This document shows, in pieces, positions 1 through 10,813 of a stretch of 64,000 bases of DNA. The notes below the pieces were generated by a model, which did not search any database, had not been told where the DNA came from, and was given only the letters and a program-made list of their open reading frames with translations. The position numbers and the translations under genes were made by a program. Position 1 is the stretch's first letter; every line of letters starts with the position of its first letter. Origin of the DNA: Porphyra umbilicalis (Eukaryota; Rhodophyta; Bangiophyceae; Bangiales; Bangiaceae); contig KV918767.1 in assembly GCA_002049455.2 (NCBI GenBank), positions 51,718 to 115,717 of the forward strand, read 5' to 3'.

Positions 1-571
1 CGCCCAAGTAACTCGGCAAGCCCCTTGTATGGGCCTGCGTTGGCGCCTCGCAGTCCGCGCAGCCAACTTCACAGTCGCCACCCAAGGGGAAACTCTGCAT
101 TCGGCAGACCCGTTTGCTGTGGGCCCCTCGTGTGATACCCACCCTCGGCAGAAAGGGGTCTCGGACGCCGGTCACCAGCTGTGTGGCAGCCAGCGCGAAA
201 ACCAGAATATGATAAGTAAGGCCAGGTATCGAGGTCGTCTCCACTCTGATATGCGTGGACCGATCGGTCCAGTGGCTCAAGCGTCACGTATGCGCGTGCC
301 CGTCTCCACTCAGTGGTCTCTTCGCACCCCGTCCACAGCCGTCATCGAAACCAAGCGCACGGGCTGCTTCACACCACCGACAGCAACTGCCTGTCATTCC
401 CGGTGGTCTGTTTCTCTCTTAGCACCCTGATCTGCTCGTCGCGGCTGGCAGCGCCTTTCTCCACACCGTGACTTTCCCCACCATCGCACCTTTTCGACAT
501 CCTCTGGCACAGCCCTACGTTGCGGCGCATGAGGCTTGTGGGAGTTGTGGGTGTCACATCACCATCCGAGG
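1..571. other. No gene recognised at left edge
   Basis: Short overlapping open frames occur on both strands but none shows a recognisable motif or a persistent coding pattern. The segment could hold the promoter and 5' leader of the tyrosine-recombinase gene that starts downstream. Confidence 0.4.
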
Positions 572-2746
572 ATGCCTATTGTGTCGCCTGCCTCTGGCTC
601 GTCTGGTTTTCCGTCCGCGGAGGGTTCCCGAGATGATCCATTTGATTCTGAGAGCGACGGGGAGGCCGGGGAAGGAGATAGCCGCGCCGTAGAGCGTGCA
701 CCCTTACGGCGGGGGGGGAAATACGTTCCTCGCCCCGTCGCAGTGCTGCTTGAGGACATGAATATCCCCGCCGTGCGCGATGCAAGCAAGGCCACGGGTA
801 CACTCAAACAGTACGCGGCGGAGGTCGAGAGGTTTGAGACGTTTGTGCAGTACGCGTGCGCGCGTAACTTGCGGAGGATGGTTGGGGAGGCAGCTGCAGC
901 CAACTACATCACCAGAGATGGGGATGCTTGTCCGCCTACTGGCAAGGAGATTGGCCCAGCCGTGGTGGACTTTCCAAGGCTCTACAGCGCTCCCCCGCGC
1001 CGATGCGACGAGCTCGTTCATGCCTTTATGGCTGACAGATCGGACGGGTGGACGTGCTCCGAGAGCAAGATGAAGAAGATCGTCGCCTCCATTTCCCGCA
1101 AGTTCCATGACGCGGGCTCTAAGGGACCTTGGAACGGGGTGATGGGAAACCCCGTTGAGTCCCCCGAGGTCAAGGAGGTGAGGTCAAACCACGTCGAAAG
1201 GCGGCGGCGGGCGGCCACTGCCGTCAAGGGCGTCGACCCAATCCGGTACAAGGACCTCGACCGGTACTACGAGACCAACTTTGCTGGAAAGCCGCTGCAA
1301 CAGTGGAACCCGGAGCGGGTAATGTTGTACTCGTCCGTGCTTGTGGGCATGAACCTTTGCGTCCGCTTCAACGAGCTTGGCCGATTGCGGTACGTTCGTT
1401 CTCGTTCTCCCTCTCTTCTCTTGTTCATGCATCATTGCACCTGTTACCGATGTGAGCGGGCTGTGGTTGCGTTCATCCTCTGACGGACGTCGCCGTGTGT
1501 GCTCATCCACTTCTTTGTCTTCCGGGTTTTGTCGACGCTCCCAGCACGGATACCATGGAGATTGAGGACGACCGTGTACGCCTCATCCTTGTGGGCACCA
1601 AGGCTGAAAAGGGTGCTACTGTGCGCTTCAACGTCGTACGCTGGCCGGGAACACTTTCTGGTGACCTGAGGTACGTCGTTTGCTTATGGTGAGAGAGATG
1701 TGTGCTCATACTGCATCCTATGGGGAAGTGCCGAGATGACCTGTCCGAGTTGTAAGTCGACGAATGTACTCTTACCATACTCGCGACTGTCTCCGTCCTC
1801 CTTTCTATAATGTTTCTCGGCACATGGTTTTCTGCACATTTGGTAGAGTCTGTCCTATCTTCTTCCTTCGAGTGTGGTTGAGTATCAGGGGTCTACATGA
1901 CGGGTACCTTTTCCCAGCCTACAGGACGAACGAAGTCAGCGTGGCAGGAAAGGTGGTCGGTGCTCGCCTACAGTTTGACTATTGCTGATCCCCCAATTCT
2001 GTCCTCATCGCCCCGGAACGGTAGTGGAACGGCAATGAATGCAGATATCTCATTGGTCGAGCAGTCCGACAGCAGTGCATGTCCGGCCCGATCTTTACAG
2101 AATGTGCCCGTACGGCCCCCAATCGCACAATCGACGCCTTCGTTTTTCTGCACTTTTCTGCGTATCTCCCAGAAAATCTCGATATCCCAACGATTGCGGA
2201 CCGGTTGCTCTCTTGACACGGAAGGGATCGGAAGAAAATCTCAAGAAAAAGAAGAATCTCGGTTCTGCACGGAAGTGGCGGTGGGAGAGCCAATAGGACG
2301 TCTCAGATTCGTGCTGAGCAGCTGTTTACCGCTGCGTTTAACCAATAGATGGCCAGTTCCACATGAACCGTACCGCCAGGAACCGTTCCTGGTCGATGAG
2401 GACAGAATTGGGGGATCAGCAATATGGCTCTCGCTGGCTATACTCCAAGTTCCGCAATATGCTCAAGAACGAGTTAGATGCCATGGGATGCATCAATGCG
2501 CACTTTGTTGGCACGCACAGCATGCGGCGTGGAGGGACGCAACTGCTTTTGCTCCTTGGTGTGTCGTTGTCCAGCGTGCGGTAGCGCGGCTTTTGGACCA
2601 CCTACCAACGGATGGAGTCGTACCTGGGTTCAAATAATAGGCGGGAGCTTGACGGTGATCTGCTGCCGGCACCGACTTTGCTCTCGCAGGCGTCCTTTTC
2701 CATTGTTGCTTTGGACCGCATTGAGGCCTCGTTTGACCGTGTGTGA
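572..2746 (+). pseudogene. Tyrosine recombinase of a Crypton/DIRS-like transposon, interrupted
   Basis: Three exons can be joined with matching phases: 572-1389, 1545-1670 and 1889 onward, separated by GT-AG introns 1390-1544 and 1671-1888. The conserved tyrosine-recombinase residues appear in order: Arg in the box ending NELGRLR at the end of exon 1, the HxxR pair in THSMRRGG (about 2513-2540), and a candidate nucleophile Tyr in TTYQRMESYL (about 2600-2625). Such enzymes cut and rejoin DNA through a 3'-phosphotyrosine link and move Cryptons or DIRS elements. Exon 3 is broken by a 441-bp inverted-repeat element (1982-2422); reading 1981 straight to 2425 restores frame across the site. A TAG at 2582-2584 lies between the HxxR box and the Tyr region, after which the frame stays open to a TGA at 2744-2746. 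Neither a Crypton-specific DNA-binding domain nor element ends were located, so the exact class is inference; the copy as read is non-functional. Confidence 0.72.
1982..2422. mobile_element. 441-bp MITE with 29-bp perfect terminal inverted repeats
   Basis: Positions 1982-2010 are the exact reverse complement of 2394-2422 (29 of 29 bases; the outer end reads TTGCTGATCCCCC). The element is flanked by TA at 1980-1981 and again at 2423-2424, as expected for a TA target duplication (Tc1/mariner-like transposition). It has no convincing coding region. It sits inside exon 3 of the recombinase gene. The perfect repeats suggest a fairly recent insertion. Confidence 0.85.
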
Positions 2747-4026
2747 CAAGAAACTTTGGGTTTGCCGTATGCGTCGCAGTTCAGGCGTCTTAGTCTGCTG
2801 CGTCCCGTGTGTTGATACATTGCGCTTCCTCTACCGCCTCTTACCAGATAGGCTCGTACAAAGCGGCCGTCCCCACGCTCCCCTGAGGCTCGAGGTCGCG
2901 ACGCGCCGTCCGCCACGGTACCGAATGCCTGCCTTCGTCCCGTGTCCACGCGGCGCTAACGTTAGTCTAGAAAGAACTGTGGACGGCCACCTCCGACGAC
3001 GCACTGGCCGCCGCCGCCACGACCGCGTAGACGTTGGACGCCGGGCGCACGCGGAGGGTGGATTTGGCGGCAGCGGCAAGCGGCAACTCCGCCACCGCCG
3101 TCGAAAGACGCCCGACGGCAGAGGTGGCCGGCCATCTACGTGGCCGTGGCAGCAGCCACCACACGCCGCGCCTGCCGCAGCGACGGCTACCCCGGCAGCG
3201 GTAGTAGCTGGCAGAGGTTGGTGGCGGGTGGCAGAGGGGGCTAGAGGGGGGTCGGCGGCAGGTAGGGAGGAGCGCAGCCGGGTGACACGGCAGGGAAACT
3301 GTACGTCCCGCAGTCGTGGGCGACGCGACTGCGGTGGCGGTAGGAACAAGCAGGGAGCTTATAGATTATGCGGGAGCACCCATCGATCGAAACGGAGTGC
3401 AGGAAAAGGCTCACCTGTGCAGCAGAGGAGTGGGCGGTGTCGACAGCTGGCCGCGGAAGCGGCGCTGGCGGGGAAGAAAAAGCACCCGCGCCTCCGTCAC
3501 ACGGGATGCCCGGCCACCGCGCGCCGGCTGTCCCGCCCGCCGACCAACCCGATGCTCGACCCTCTAACTGTCACCCGCTGGACGGTAGCAGCCACGCACG
3601 CGCCGCCGCTACTGCACGGAACACTGCCGTCCTGTCAGTGGAGAGCGCACCAGCGAGCGTCCGGGTTACCCATTCGTGACATCTCTAACAAGTTCTTTAG
3701 AGGTACTTTTTATCTATTTCTTGGATGGGGTTTCACTTTATAGTTGTGGAAATCCTCGCAACTCGGCTGTCGGCCTCTTCGCGCCTCCACTTCGACTCTC
3801 GGACGCGCGGGGCGTCCTCGGCGCGCAGCTGTGGGGACGAAGATACGGCGGCGGCGCAGATGCCGCGGGTCGTGTGGTCGGGCGCCGGGGTGTACGCCGC
3901 TGCCATTGGGGTTAAGGCGGGCGCGAGGGACTCGCCACGAACCTCGCCGCGGGACGCGCCCGCCGCGCGGCCGACCGGGGGGGGGGAAGTGCGGCGGGCG
4001 ATACGCCTCCCTTCTACCTCCGCCGC
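2747..4026. other. GC-rich spacer, no gene recognised
   Basis: Arg/Pro-rich open frames occur on both strands but look compositional. An AT-richer patch near 3690-3745 separates this stretch from the low-complexity block that follows. Confidence 0.4.
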
Positions 4027-5808
4027 TTGAGTTTGTTCCCGGCACCGCCGCCCCATACCGGCAGGCGTCTTGGGTGTGCGGCGGCGAACGCGGCGGCTGC
4101 CGGCGGCGGCGGCGCGTACGTCGGCGGCGGTGCGACGGGCACCAACGGCGGCATCCTCCGCGCGGCCGTCAAGGCCGAGCGCTCCCTCCTCGACGTCCTT
4201 GAAGCGGCCGCCACGTCGGGCAGCGCGTGGCAGCCGCGGAACAACGGGCAGGTTGCGGTCGCGTCGACGGCGTCCGCGGCGGTGGCTGCCGCAGCCGTGT
4301 CGCCGACCGTCAGTGGCGGCGAGGACGCGTCGGGGACGGCGGCCGTGGCGGCGCCTGCCACGCGGGTGGGAACGGCGCGGCAAGCCACGTCGACCGCCCA
4401 GATCTCCGTCAGCAATCCCGCGCTTCTCCTCGGCGTGGCCGCCGCGGCGGGTCGCCGGGGCGGGCACGCCCCGCTTGGCCCCGCCGCCGCAGACTCTACG
4501 GCCTCGGCGCACCCCCCCCCCACGCCTGCCACCGCAGCCGCCGCCGCACCGGCGGCCGTGTCGCTCGGCGACACGGCGTACGAGGGCCTACGGTCGACGA
4601 TCCGGGGCGGGCTGACGGCGGGTAAGGCGGCAGGCGCGCTGCCCGATGCGGACGGCCGCCTGGTGGCGTGCCGCGCCGCTCGCCGCCGCGCCGCCCGCCT
4701 CGCGCCACGGCCGCCGCCGCCGCTGACGACGGCGTGCGCGTTTTGGGCGGCGTGGCGGCGGCGACGGCGGCGGCGGCGGTGCGGCGGCGACGGCGGCGAC
4801 GGCGGCAAGGGCGGTGTTTTGGTGCGGGCGGGGGGTTTGGGTGCGGGGGGTGCGGCGGGCGGCGACCGCGGGGGATTCACCTCCCCCCGCGGCGGCGGCG
4901 GGCGGCGCGATCGGCGTCGCGCCGCTCGCCGCCGCGCCGCCCGCCTCGCGCCACGGCTGCCGCTGCCGCTGACGACGGCGCGCGCGTTTTGGGCGGCGTG
5001 GCGGCGGCGACGGCGGCGGCGGCGGTGCGGCGGCGACGGCGGCGACGGCGGCAAGGGCGGTGTTTTGGTGCGGGCGGGGGGTTTGGGTGCGGGGGGTGCG
5101 GCGGGCGGCGACCGCGGGGGATTCACCTCCCCCCGCGGCGGCGGCGGGCGGCGCGATCGGCGTCGCGCCGCTCGCCGCCGCGCCGCCCGCCTCGCGCCAC
5201 GGCTGCCGCTGCCGCTGACGACGGCGCGCGCGTTTTGGGCGGCGTGGCGGCGGCGACGGCGGCGGCGGCGGTGCGGCGGCGACGGCGGCGACGGCGGCAA
5301 GGGCGGTGTTTTGGTGCGGGCGGGGGGTTTGGGTGCGGGGGGTGCGGCGGGCGGCGACCGCGGGGGATTCACCTCCCCCCGCGGCGGCGGCGGGCGGCGC
5401 GATCGGCGTCGCGCCGCTCGCCGCCGCGCCGCCCGCCTCGCGCCACGGCTGCCGCTGCCGCTGACGACGGCGCGCGCGTTTTGGGCGGCGTGGCGGCGGC
5501 GACGGCGGCGGCGGCGGTGCGGCGGCGACGGCGGCGACGGCGGCAAGGGCGGTGTTTTGGTGCGGGCGGGGGGTTTGGGTGCGGGGGGTGCGGCGGGCGG
5601 CGACCGCGGGGGATTCACCTCCCCCCGCGGCGGCGGCGGGCGGCGCGATCGGCGTCGCGCCGCTCGCCGTCGCGTCGCCCGCAGCGGCAGCGGCGCCCTA
5701 ATTGCACGACCCGCTTTTCACGGTTGGGACGGGGAAGGCAGCGGCAGCGGGGCACGCGCGGGCACCCCTCCGCCACGCGCGTCCACCCCCACCCCTAGTT
5801 GGTCATAG
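4027..5808 (+). CDS. Doubtful Ala/Gly/Arg-rich open frame over tandem repeats
   Basis: This 593-codon frame is open throughout, but so are long frames on the opposite strand, which is expected where GGC/GCC triplets dominate. The first 210 residues (before the tandem repeat) carry less monotonous stretches, such as a possible helix around ILRAAVKAERSLLDVLEAA, so a short real protein or exon at 4027-4670 cannot be excluded. From about residue 215 the frame runs through four copies of a 246-bp repeat (82 codons each) rich in Arg and Gly. No known domain, signal peptide or catalytic motif is visible. Treat as unproven. Confidence 0.18.
   Translation: MSLFPAPPPHTGRRLGCAAANAAAAGGGGAYVGGGATGTNGGILRAAVKAERSLLDVLEAAATSGSAWQPRNNGQVAVASTASAAVAAAAVSPTVSGGEDASGTAAVAAPATRVGTARQATSTAQISVSNPALLLGVAAAAGRRGGHAPLGPAAADSTASAHPPPTPATAAAAAPAAVSLGDTAYEGLRSTIRGGLTAGKAAGALPDADGRLVACRAARRRAARLAPRPPPPLTTACAFWAAWRRRRRRRRCGGDGGDGGKGGVLVRAGGLGAGGAAGGDRGGFTSPRGGGGRRDRRRAARRRAARLAPRLPLPLTTARAFWAAWRRRRRRRRCGGDGGDGGKGGVLVRAGGLGAGGAAGGDRGGFTSPRGGGGRRDRRRAARRRAARLAPRLPLPLTTARAFWAAWRRRRRRRRCGGDGGDGGKGGVLVRAGGLGAGGAAGGDRGGFTSPRGGGGRRDRRRAARRRAARLAPRLPLPLTTARAFWAAWRRRRRRRRCGGDGGDGGKGGVLVRAGGLGAGGAAGGDRGGFTSPRGGGGRRDRRRAARRRVARSGSGALIARPAFHGWDGEGSGSGARAGTPPPRASTPTPSWS
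4671..5685. repeat. 246-bp tandem repeat, four copies plus a partial fifth
   Basis: The landmark GGTGTTTTGGTGCGG recurs at 4813, 5059, 5305 and 5551, exactly 246 bp apart. Copies 2-4 are nearly identical; the first differs by a few substitutions and the fifth fades out after about 30 bp. The period is a multiple of three, so several frames on both strands stay open. Confidence 0.92.
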
Positions 5809-6351
5809 GCCCCCTCATCCACACGCGCGTCGTGCGCCCTCTCGTCGCCGCCGTGTCGCCGGCGATTGCGGCCGCGGCAGCACCTGCCGGTCTTCCCCCT
5901 TCCCCCGGTGCCGCCGCAGCCGGCTGTGCCCGCACCGGTGGCCGTCGATGCCGCGCAGGTGCTCGGCAGCGTGTGCTGAGTCGGTGGGCGGCGGTGCCGC
6001 CGCGCCCTATGTTTTTTATGTGGAGGTGGTCCGACTGCTCGGGGGGGTCCTCGTGCTCGCCGCCGCCGGAGGGGGGTGGGGCGCCGCCGCTGTTGCTGCG
6101 GTCGGCGGCCGCCGACCATCGGCGGGCGCGCCTGACGGCAGGTAGGCAGCAGCAGCCTTTGCAGGCGGCGGCGGCTTAGGGGGCGGCGGCGGCGGTGGAG
6201 GCGCACAGGGCGGCCCCCCCCGTGCTCCTTGCGCTCGTTACCGGCCGCCACCATGACGACGTCCTTTTCGTGGCAGGGCATGGCGCCATCGCTGCTCTGA
6301 GGCGGCGCCGGCGGTGTGCACGAGCAGTACGTCCCGTGGCTGCGACAAATG

Positions 6352-6632
6352 TAAATACATAAACTACTGTTTTTCCAATCCCAGTCACCCACAATTCAAT
6401 TCCTCAACCAACTGCTGGCCGCATTTGCACGAATGAAGCCGTGATGGATGGATGGGGTCCTCGGCGTCACGTATCGGCGTTTCCAGGAGGCGGCAGAGCC
6501 GTCTTCCTCCGCGGCGGACCTCACGCGGACCTCGACCGCCGCAACCGCCGCCTGCCAGCCCCCCGCTGGTTCGGCGGGGCGGCTGCACGGGGGCACCCGC
6601 AGTGTGCAACCCGACAGCGAGCCGGACGTTGA
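6352..6632 (+). pseudogene. First 'DGWG' coding-like unit (exon fragment)
   Basis: One frame reads a coherent segment including VMDGWGPRRHVSAFPGGG and a downstream DLDRRNRRLPAP. A diverged copy of the same frame lies about 1 kb downstream (7368-7640), with matching DGWG, RR, VSA.P, GG and DLD..RR positions. Conservation of the reading frame between copies suggests that both descend from one coding exon. A T-rich tract ending CCAATCCCAG near 6370-6386 could be a 3' splice site. No family is recognised. Confidence 0.35.
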
Positions 6633-6806
6633 CATCTTTGACGGCCGTCGGCTCTCTTGTCATGGATATGGCGGACGGTGGTGCCCCCGCGGGGCGGCAA
6701 TTGCGGTAAAATCGGTGCCGGGACACGCGTCGGCGGTGGTAGTGCGCCGTCGACGGCATCGGCAGCTAACTTAAACTGCTCGTCGACGTACCCCACTCGG
6801 CGCTGC

Positions 6807-7373
6807 TGCTTTCCAGCCTCGTGGATGATGGCAAAGTGGTGGGACGGCGCGCGCCTCTTCTTTGCCTACAACCTGGGCGGAGGGGCCGCCGAAAATACAA
6901 CCGACGGGGCGGCTAGTGTGGCCGGCGTGCCGAGCGTGACGCTTACCCGCCGCCCGCCCGTCGTACGGCGCGCGTCGACCGGCGCGCCGGCCTTGCCCGT
7001 GGCGCCCGCCAACCGGTGGTATGTGTGCGAAACGCGCCACGCGCGGGGGCGCGAGAGGGAGTCGCCCTCCCTGTCGATAGCGCGGCCGCAGTGGACGTCC
7101 CCGACGGCTCCGCCGCAGGTCGACGAGGGCGCGCGTGTGCGGCGGAGCGCCGCACCGCTGTGGCTGACGGCGCGCGTGACGGGGGGGGCGCTTCTGTCGG
7201 ACGGCCGTGGCCGCCTCTATGGGTATAGTCAGGGGCGTGTTTGTCGCGGGGTACCGGCAAGTCCGGCTGCTCCACGTCGAGTGGGACCGGGCGGCGCTGG
7301 TGGTGGCGTTTCGGTCTCATGCGCCGTCGCTGCCGGTCACGGCGGGGGGGGGGCCCACCCGGTCGAGATGTAA
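6807..7373 (+). pseudogene. Coding-like fragment between the two DGWG units
   Basis: A frame through 6830-7060 reads residues of non-monotonous composition (for example WWDGARLFFAYNLGGG and NRWYVCETRHARG). From about 7210 a different frame reads GIVRGVFVAGYRQVRLLHVE. The apparent frame change suggests either an unrecognised intron or a decayed gene. No domain is recognised; association with the flanking DGWG units is inferred from position only. Confidence 0.25.
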
Positions 7374-7640
7374 ACTACTTAATTTTCGATCCCGGTCACC
7401 TAAGACTCAATTCGGCAACCCACTGTTGGCCGTATTGCACGCATGCAAGTCAAGATGGGTGGGGACTTCGACGTGGAGTGTCGGCGTTGCCAGCAGGCGG
7501 CGCCCGCTACCTCCTATACCAGCCGTACCCGGACCTTGACGGCGGCAGTCGCCGCCAGGCAGTCCCCCCCGCCGGGGTGGCCCGCCGGCGCGACGGCCAT
7601 CACCACTGGCGCTGCTCGTCAAACGCCGGCGGCTGTACTC
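7368..7640 (+). pseudogene. Second 'DGWG' coding-like unit
   Basis: Paralogous to the unit at 6352: nucleotide similarity runs for roughly 200 bp (GTCACC..A..ATTC onward), and the best-aligned frame reads QDGWGLRRGVSALPAGG followed by YPDLDGGSRRQAVPPAG. It is more diverged downstream. The two copies imply an old tandem duplication with a unit of about 1 kb. Function unknown. Confidence 0.35.
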
Positions 7641-9451
7641 GATCGAGAAGTCGTCTTCGGTTCCGCGCCACCGACCGTTTTGGCGCGGTGCGTTGCCCCG
7701 TGGTTGCCGACACCGACCATGCCCGCCCGCGCCCGCGACAGCCCCCCGCCCCCCCGCCCCCCCCGCCTCTGCCTGCCACCATGTCCGGCGACACGCCGCG
7801 GCCCGACAGCGCCCTTGAGCACCTGCTGCTTCCTCACGCCTTACTCGCGGCGGCCCCAGCTCTACCGGCCATCTCCTGAGCGGGCGCAGCGGTTTACCCG
7901 CTGACCAGCTCCCTGCCGCAGTATTTTGTATCGGCGACGGCCCTCTGGCGTGCCGCCATCCCCCCTGCATCCCCACTGGAGCGCGAACGGTCGCCGAACG
8001 GCGACCGGTGGCGGCGAGGGCTCCGCCGCCGCAACCCCCGCCGGACGGCGCCGTGGGAGCGCAAGGCAGCCACCCCGGCGCCCTGCGCACGCCCGCCGAC
8101 TGTGTGCGTCGCCCGCGACGGGGAAGGGAGTGATTTCGACGACAGCGTGTTGCGTCACCATTTTATGCTTGGGTCAGGGGGGGGTGGGCAAGGAGGGGGG
8201 GGGGGGGGGGGGGGGTTGCCTCGGCGGCTCGCCGGCGGCGGCGGCGCCTGCTGCCGCAGTGCGCGTTGACCGCAGGGGAGGAGGCGCGGGGCACGACGAC
8301 GAGCCATGCGAGTCCCTCCGACGCTGGGCGGTGTTTCAGGCTTAGCGGGCGCTCCTGCACAACGTGGCGCTCGCGCGCTCGCTCGGAAAGGACGACGACC
8401 TGTGAGGAAGCGGCTCCGCAACCGGCAGCGGTGCCTGCCGCCGCCATCAATCCTCGGCGTCTGCTTCGTCCCTGTTGCGCGCCGTGGGCGGCGGCGGCCG
8501 CGTCGGCGACGCCGGCGGCGCGTACGGCGTCCGCATGGTCGGCGGCGATGCGCGCCTGGCGCGCCACCATAGTATGTCTGAGGGCTGAATGCGGCGCTGT
8601 CCGCGCTGGCAGCGGCGCTGGAGACTGCCCACCGCGCGCGCGCGGAGGCGGCGGCCACGGACGGGCTGGCGGCGGCGGCGGATTGGGCCCTCAGGAATCC
8701 GGAGGGAGGATGCTGTGCAGCGGCTCTCGACGCGTGGCGACCTCCGCCTTTGCCACCGCAGCCGTCGTCGGGGCGGTTGCCGTGTCGAGGAGGGAGCGGG
8801 GGCGTTTTCGTCGCCGAGCCGTAGCGGGGGGGGGGGGGGGGGGGGGGGTTGCCACCGGCGGTGCCCCCACCGCCACCGCCACGGACGCGGCGCGTCCGAC
8901 GACAATGGTGGCGGGGAGGGGGGGGATTGCCCGCTGTGGAGGAGGCGAGCGAGGTGTAGGTGGAACAGCAGGAGGGGGTGGAATTTCTCACCCTCCGCGC
9001 TGGCCGCGCCGCCCACATCCACTCGGGCGCTTTTGCCGCTGGGGCTCGGCCGCAGTAATAACGGCAAGTAGGTGGTCGGGCGGGGGGTGCGCGTGGTGGT
9101 TGGGAATGGGGCGGCGGCTATTGCGGCGGTCGCAGGGGGTTGACCGCCCCGGCGGCGACGACGCGAGTATCACCACCAACGGTCGCGGTGACCGTGGTGA
9201 CTCTCTGGTAACACTGCAACCCGCGGAGAGATGTCTTACCCCCCCGCTGCATTCTCACTCGGTCCCCGCCCGTCCACTACCGGCTCACCGGCTCCGTGCC
9301 GGCGAGCACACTGCGCACGAGGACGCCGTTTTGCTCAGTCGCGTCGTTCATCTACCTCCCGTCAGCAGGAGCAGCCACACTTGTCGGTGAATACTTTTAC
9401 TTTGTTCTGTGTGCTATCTGGCAGGCGGCGCTGCAAGATGAAAAAGAGAGT
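7641..9451. other. GC-rich stretch with long G homopolymers, no gene recognised
   Basis: Contains uninterrupted G runs of about 20 bases near 8191-8215 and 8826-8848. Open frames on both strands are Pro/Arg/Gly-rich shadows. Read and assembly accuracy here is doubtful because of the homopolymers. Confidence 0.4.
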
Positions 9452-10690
9452 TCATTTATTGCGAGACGACACCCGCCGAGCGCGAGGCGAATGGGTGACC
9501 GTTTCGGAACCGAATGGAAGCACGTAAAAAGTGCTCTTCTTCGACGACGACCGGCCGATGTCCGCATACCAATGCCAGCGGTGACTAAGGCCGATGGACG
9601 CCGCACCGCGATGCACAAGATCCTGGCGAAAGATGAGGACGTCACCAGCATTAAGGATGACGGTTGTACACGGGATGGGCTTCGTCATGCTCCCGCCAGA
9701 CGCGGCCGGCAGGAACCGATGCGACCCAGAAAACACGTCCACCTTGGTCCCATTCTGCACGGCCATCAGTAGTGACAGCTTCGGTGCGTCCGTCCCCAGC
9801 ATCTCGGAGGGCCGGATGTTGTCAACGTGCATAAGCTGCTGCGGGCACTCCCCCTTGCTCCGTAACAGCGTCGGCCCCAACATGACGTAGGGCTCACCCT
9901 TGATCACGGCTTCTGCGTCCTCCCAACCAGCAGCACCCCCGGCTCCCCCAGCATCGCCAACGTCCTCGTCCACAGCGGGTGCGCCCCCCCCCGCATCCTT
10001 GCCGCTGACCGCAGCCCCCCGCCCGTCGCCCGCACGCGCTCCTCGCTTCCCCCGCGGACCACCTTGGCCCAGTCCCAAGCTGATGATGTAGAGCATGTCG
10101 TCTGCCACCCGGTGCATCGAAATCCAGTCGTCAAAGTCGTGGGTCGAGAGGTTGGCCAGGGGCGCCGGCGCCCGGCCTCCAAACTTGCGCATGAAGTGCC
10201 CCCCCTTTGGCAGGTCCGTAGGCTACTGCAATCCGGCCGCCAACAGCTGCTCCAACGAGCGGTCGTTGAACATCACCTCAAACGTGTCGTCGTCTAGGGC
10301 GGCGCACAATCTGCCAATGTTGCCGACGACCTCCTCGTCCCGCACGCTGCGCAAGACCACCCAGCCGTCGGAAAGCCATCCGAGCTTGGATGGCAGCTCG
10401 GACATGGCGGTCTTCAGGGGGAGCGCCCCTCCGCGTTTGGGTAGACAACGCCGCGCAGCGTCACGTCCCACAGCCTCGCCCCCTGCCGCGCTACGCCACC
10501 GCACGCCGCTCACCTCCGGGTTGCCCCCTGCCGAGAAGCTGTTGGCGACGTCGCTGGCCCCCCGAGCACTCCTCGCCGCTCCTTGCCCGGAAACACCGCC
10601 AGCCCAGCGGCGGTGCTTCTTGCCGCCGTTCCGCCGCGGGCGGTCGGACCGCCTGCGCGGAACCTTCTGCGCCGCGTTCGAAGCCGCCAT
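9452..10690 (-). pseudogene. Phytanoyl-CoA-dioxygenase-like 2OG-Fe(II) oxygenase with one in-frame TAG
   Basis: The 246 codons after the internal stop carry the double-stranded beta-helix motifs of the PhyH/2OG-Fe(II) oxygenase superfamily: iron-binding HVD (HxD), then GSHRFLP, the distal His in DVLIFRQDLVHRG, and HRWHWYAD, with Arg a likely 2-oxoglutarate ligand. Such enzymes hydroxylate or halogenate small molecules using Fe(II), oxygen and 2-oxoglutarate; the substrate cannot be inferred. The same frame extends upstream about 155 codons to ATG at 10690, broken only by TAG at 10223-10225 (after AAGLQ, before PTDLPKGGHF). A Gly/Ala-rich insert of about 50 residues precedes the first motif. 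The terminator is TGA. No plausible intron removes the TAG. A gene starting downstream at 10192 would still contain the whole iron site, so this may be an intact short gene or a fresh pseudogene. Confidence 0.62.
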
Positions 10691-10813
10691 GTTCTCCAGG
10701 GAAAAAACGCAGGCGAGAACGTCGGTCGGGGGGATGGGTCGCCGGTGCGGCCGGTGGTCGAGTGTTGTGCAGACAGGGGAGCGGGCTGTCGCGGCGACGG
10801 CTGAGGAACCCAA

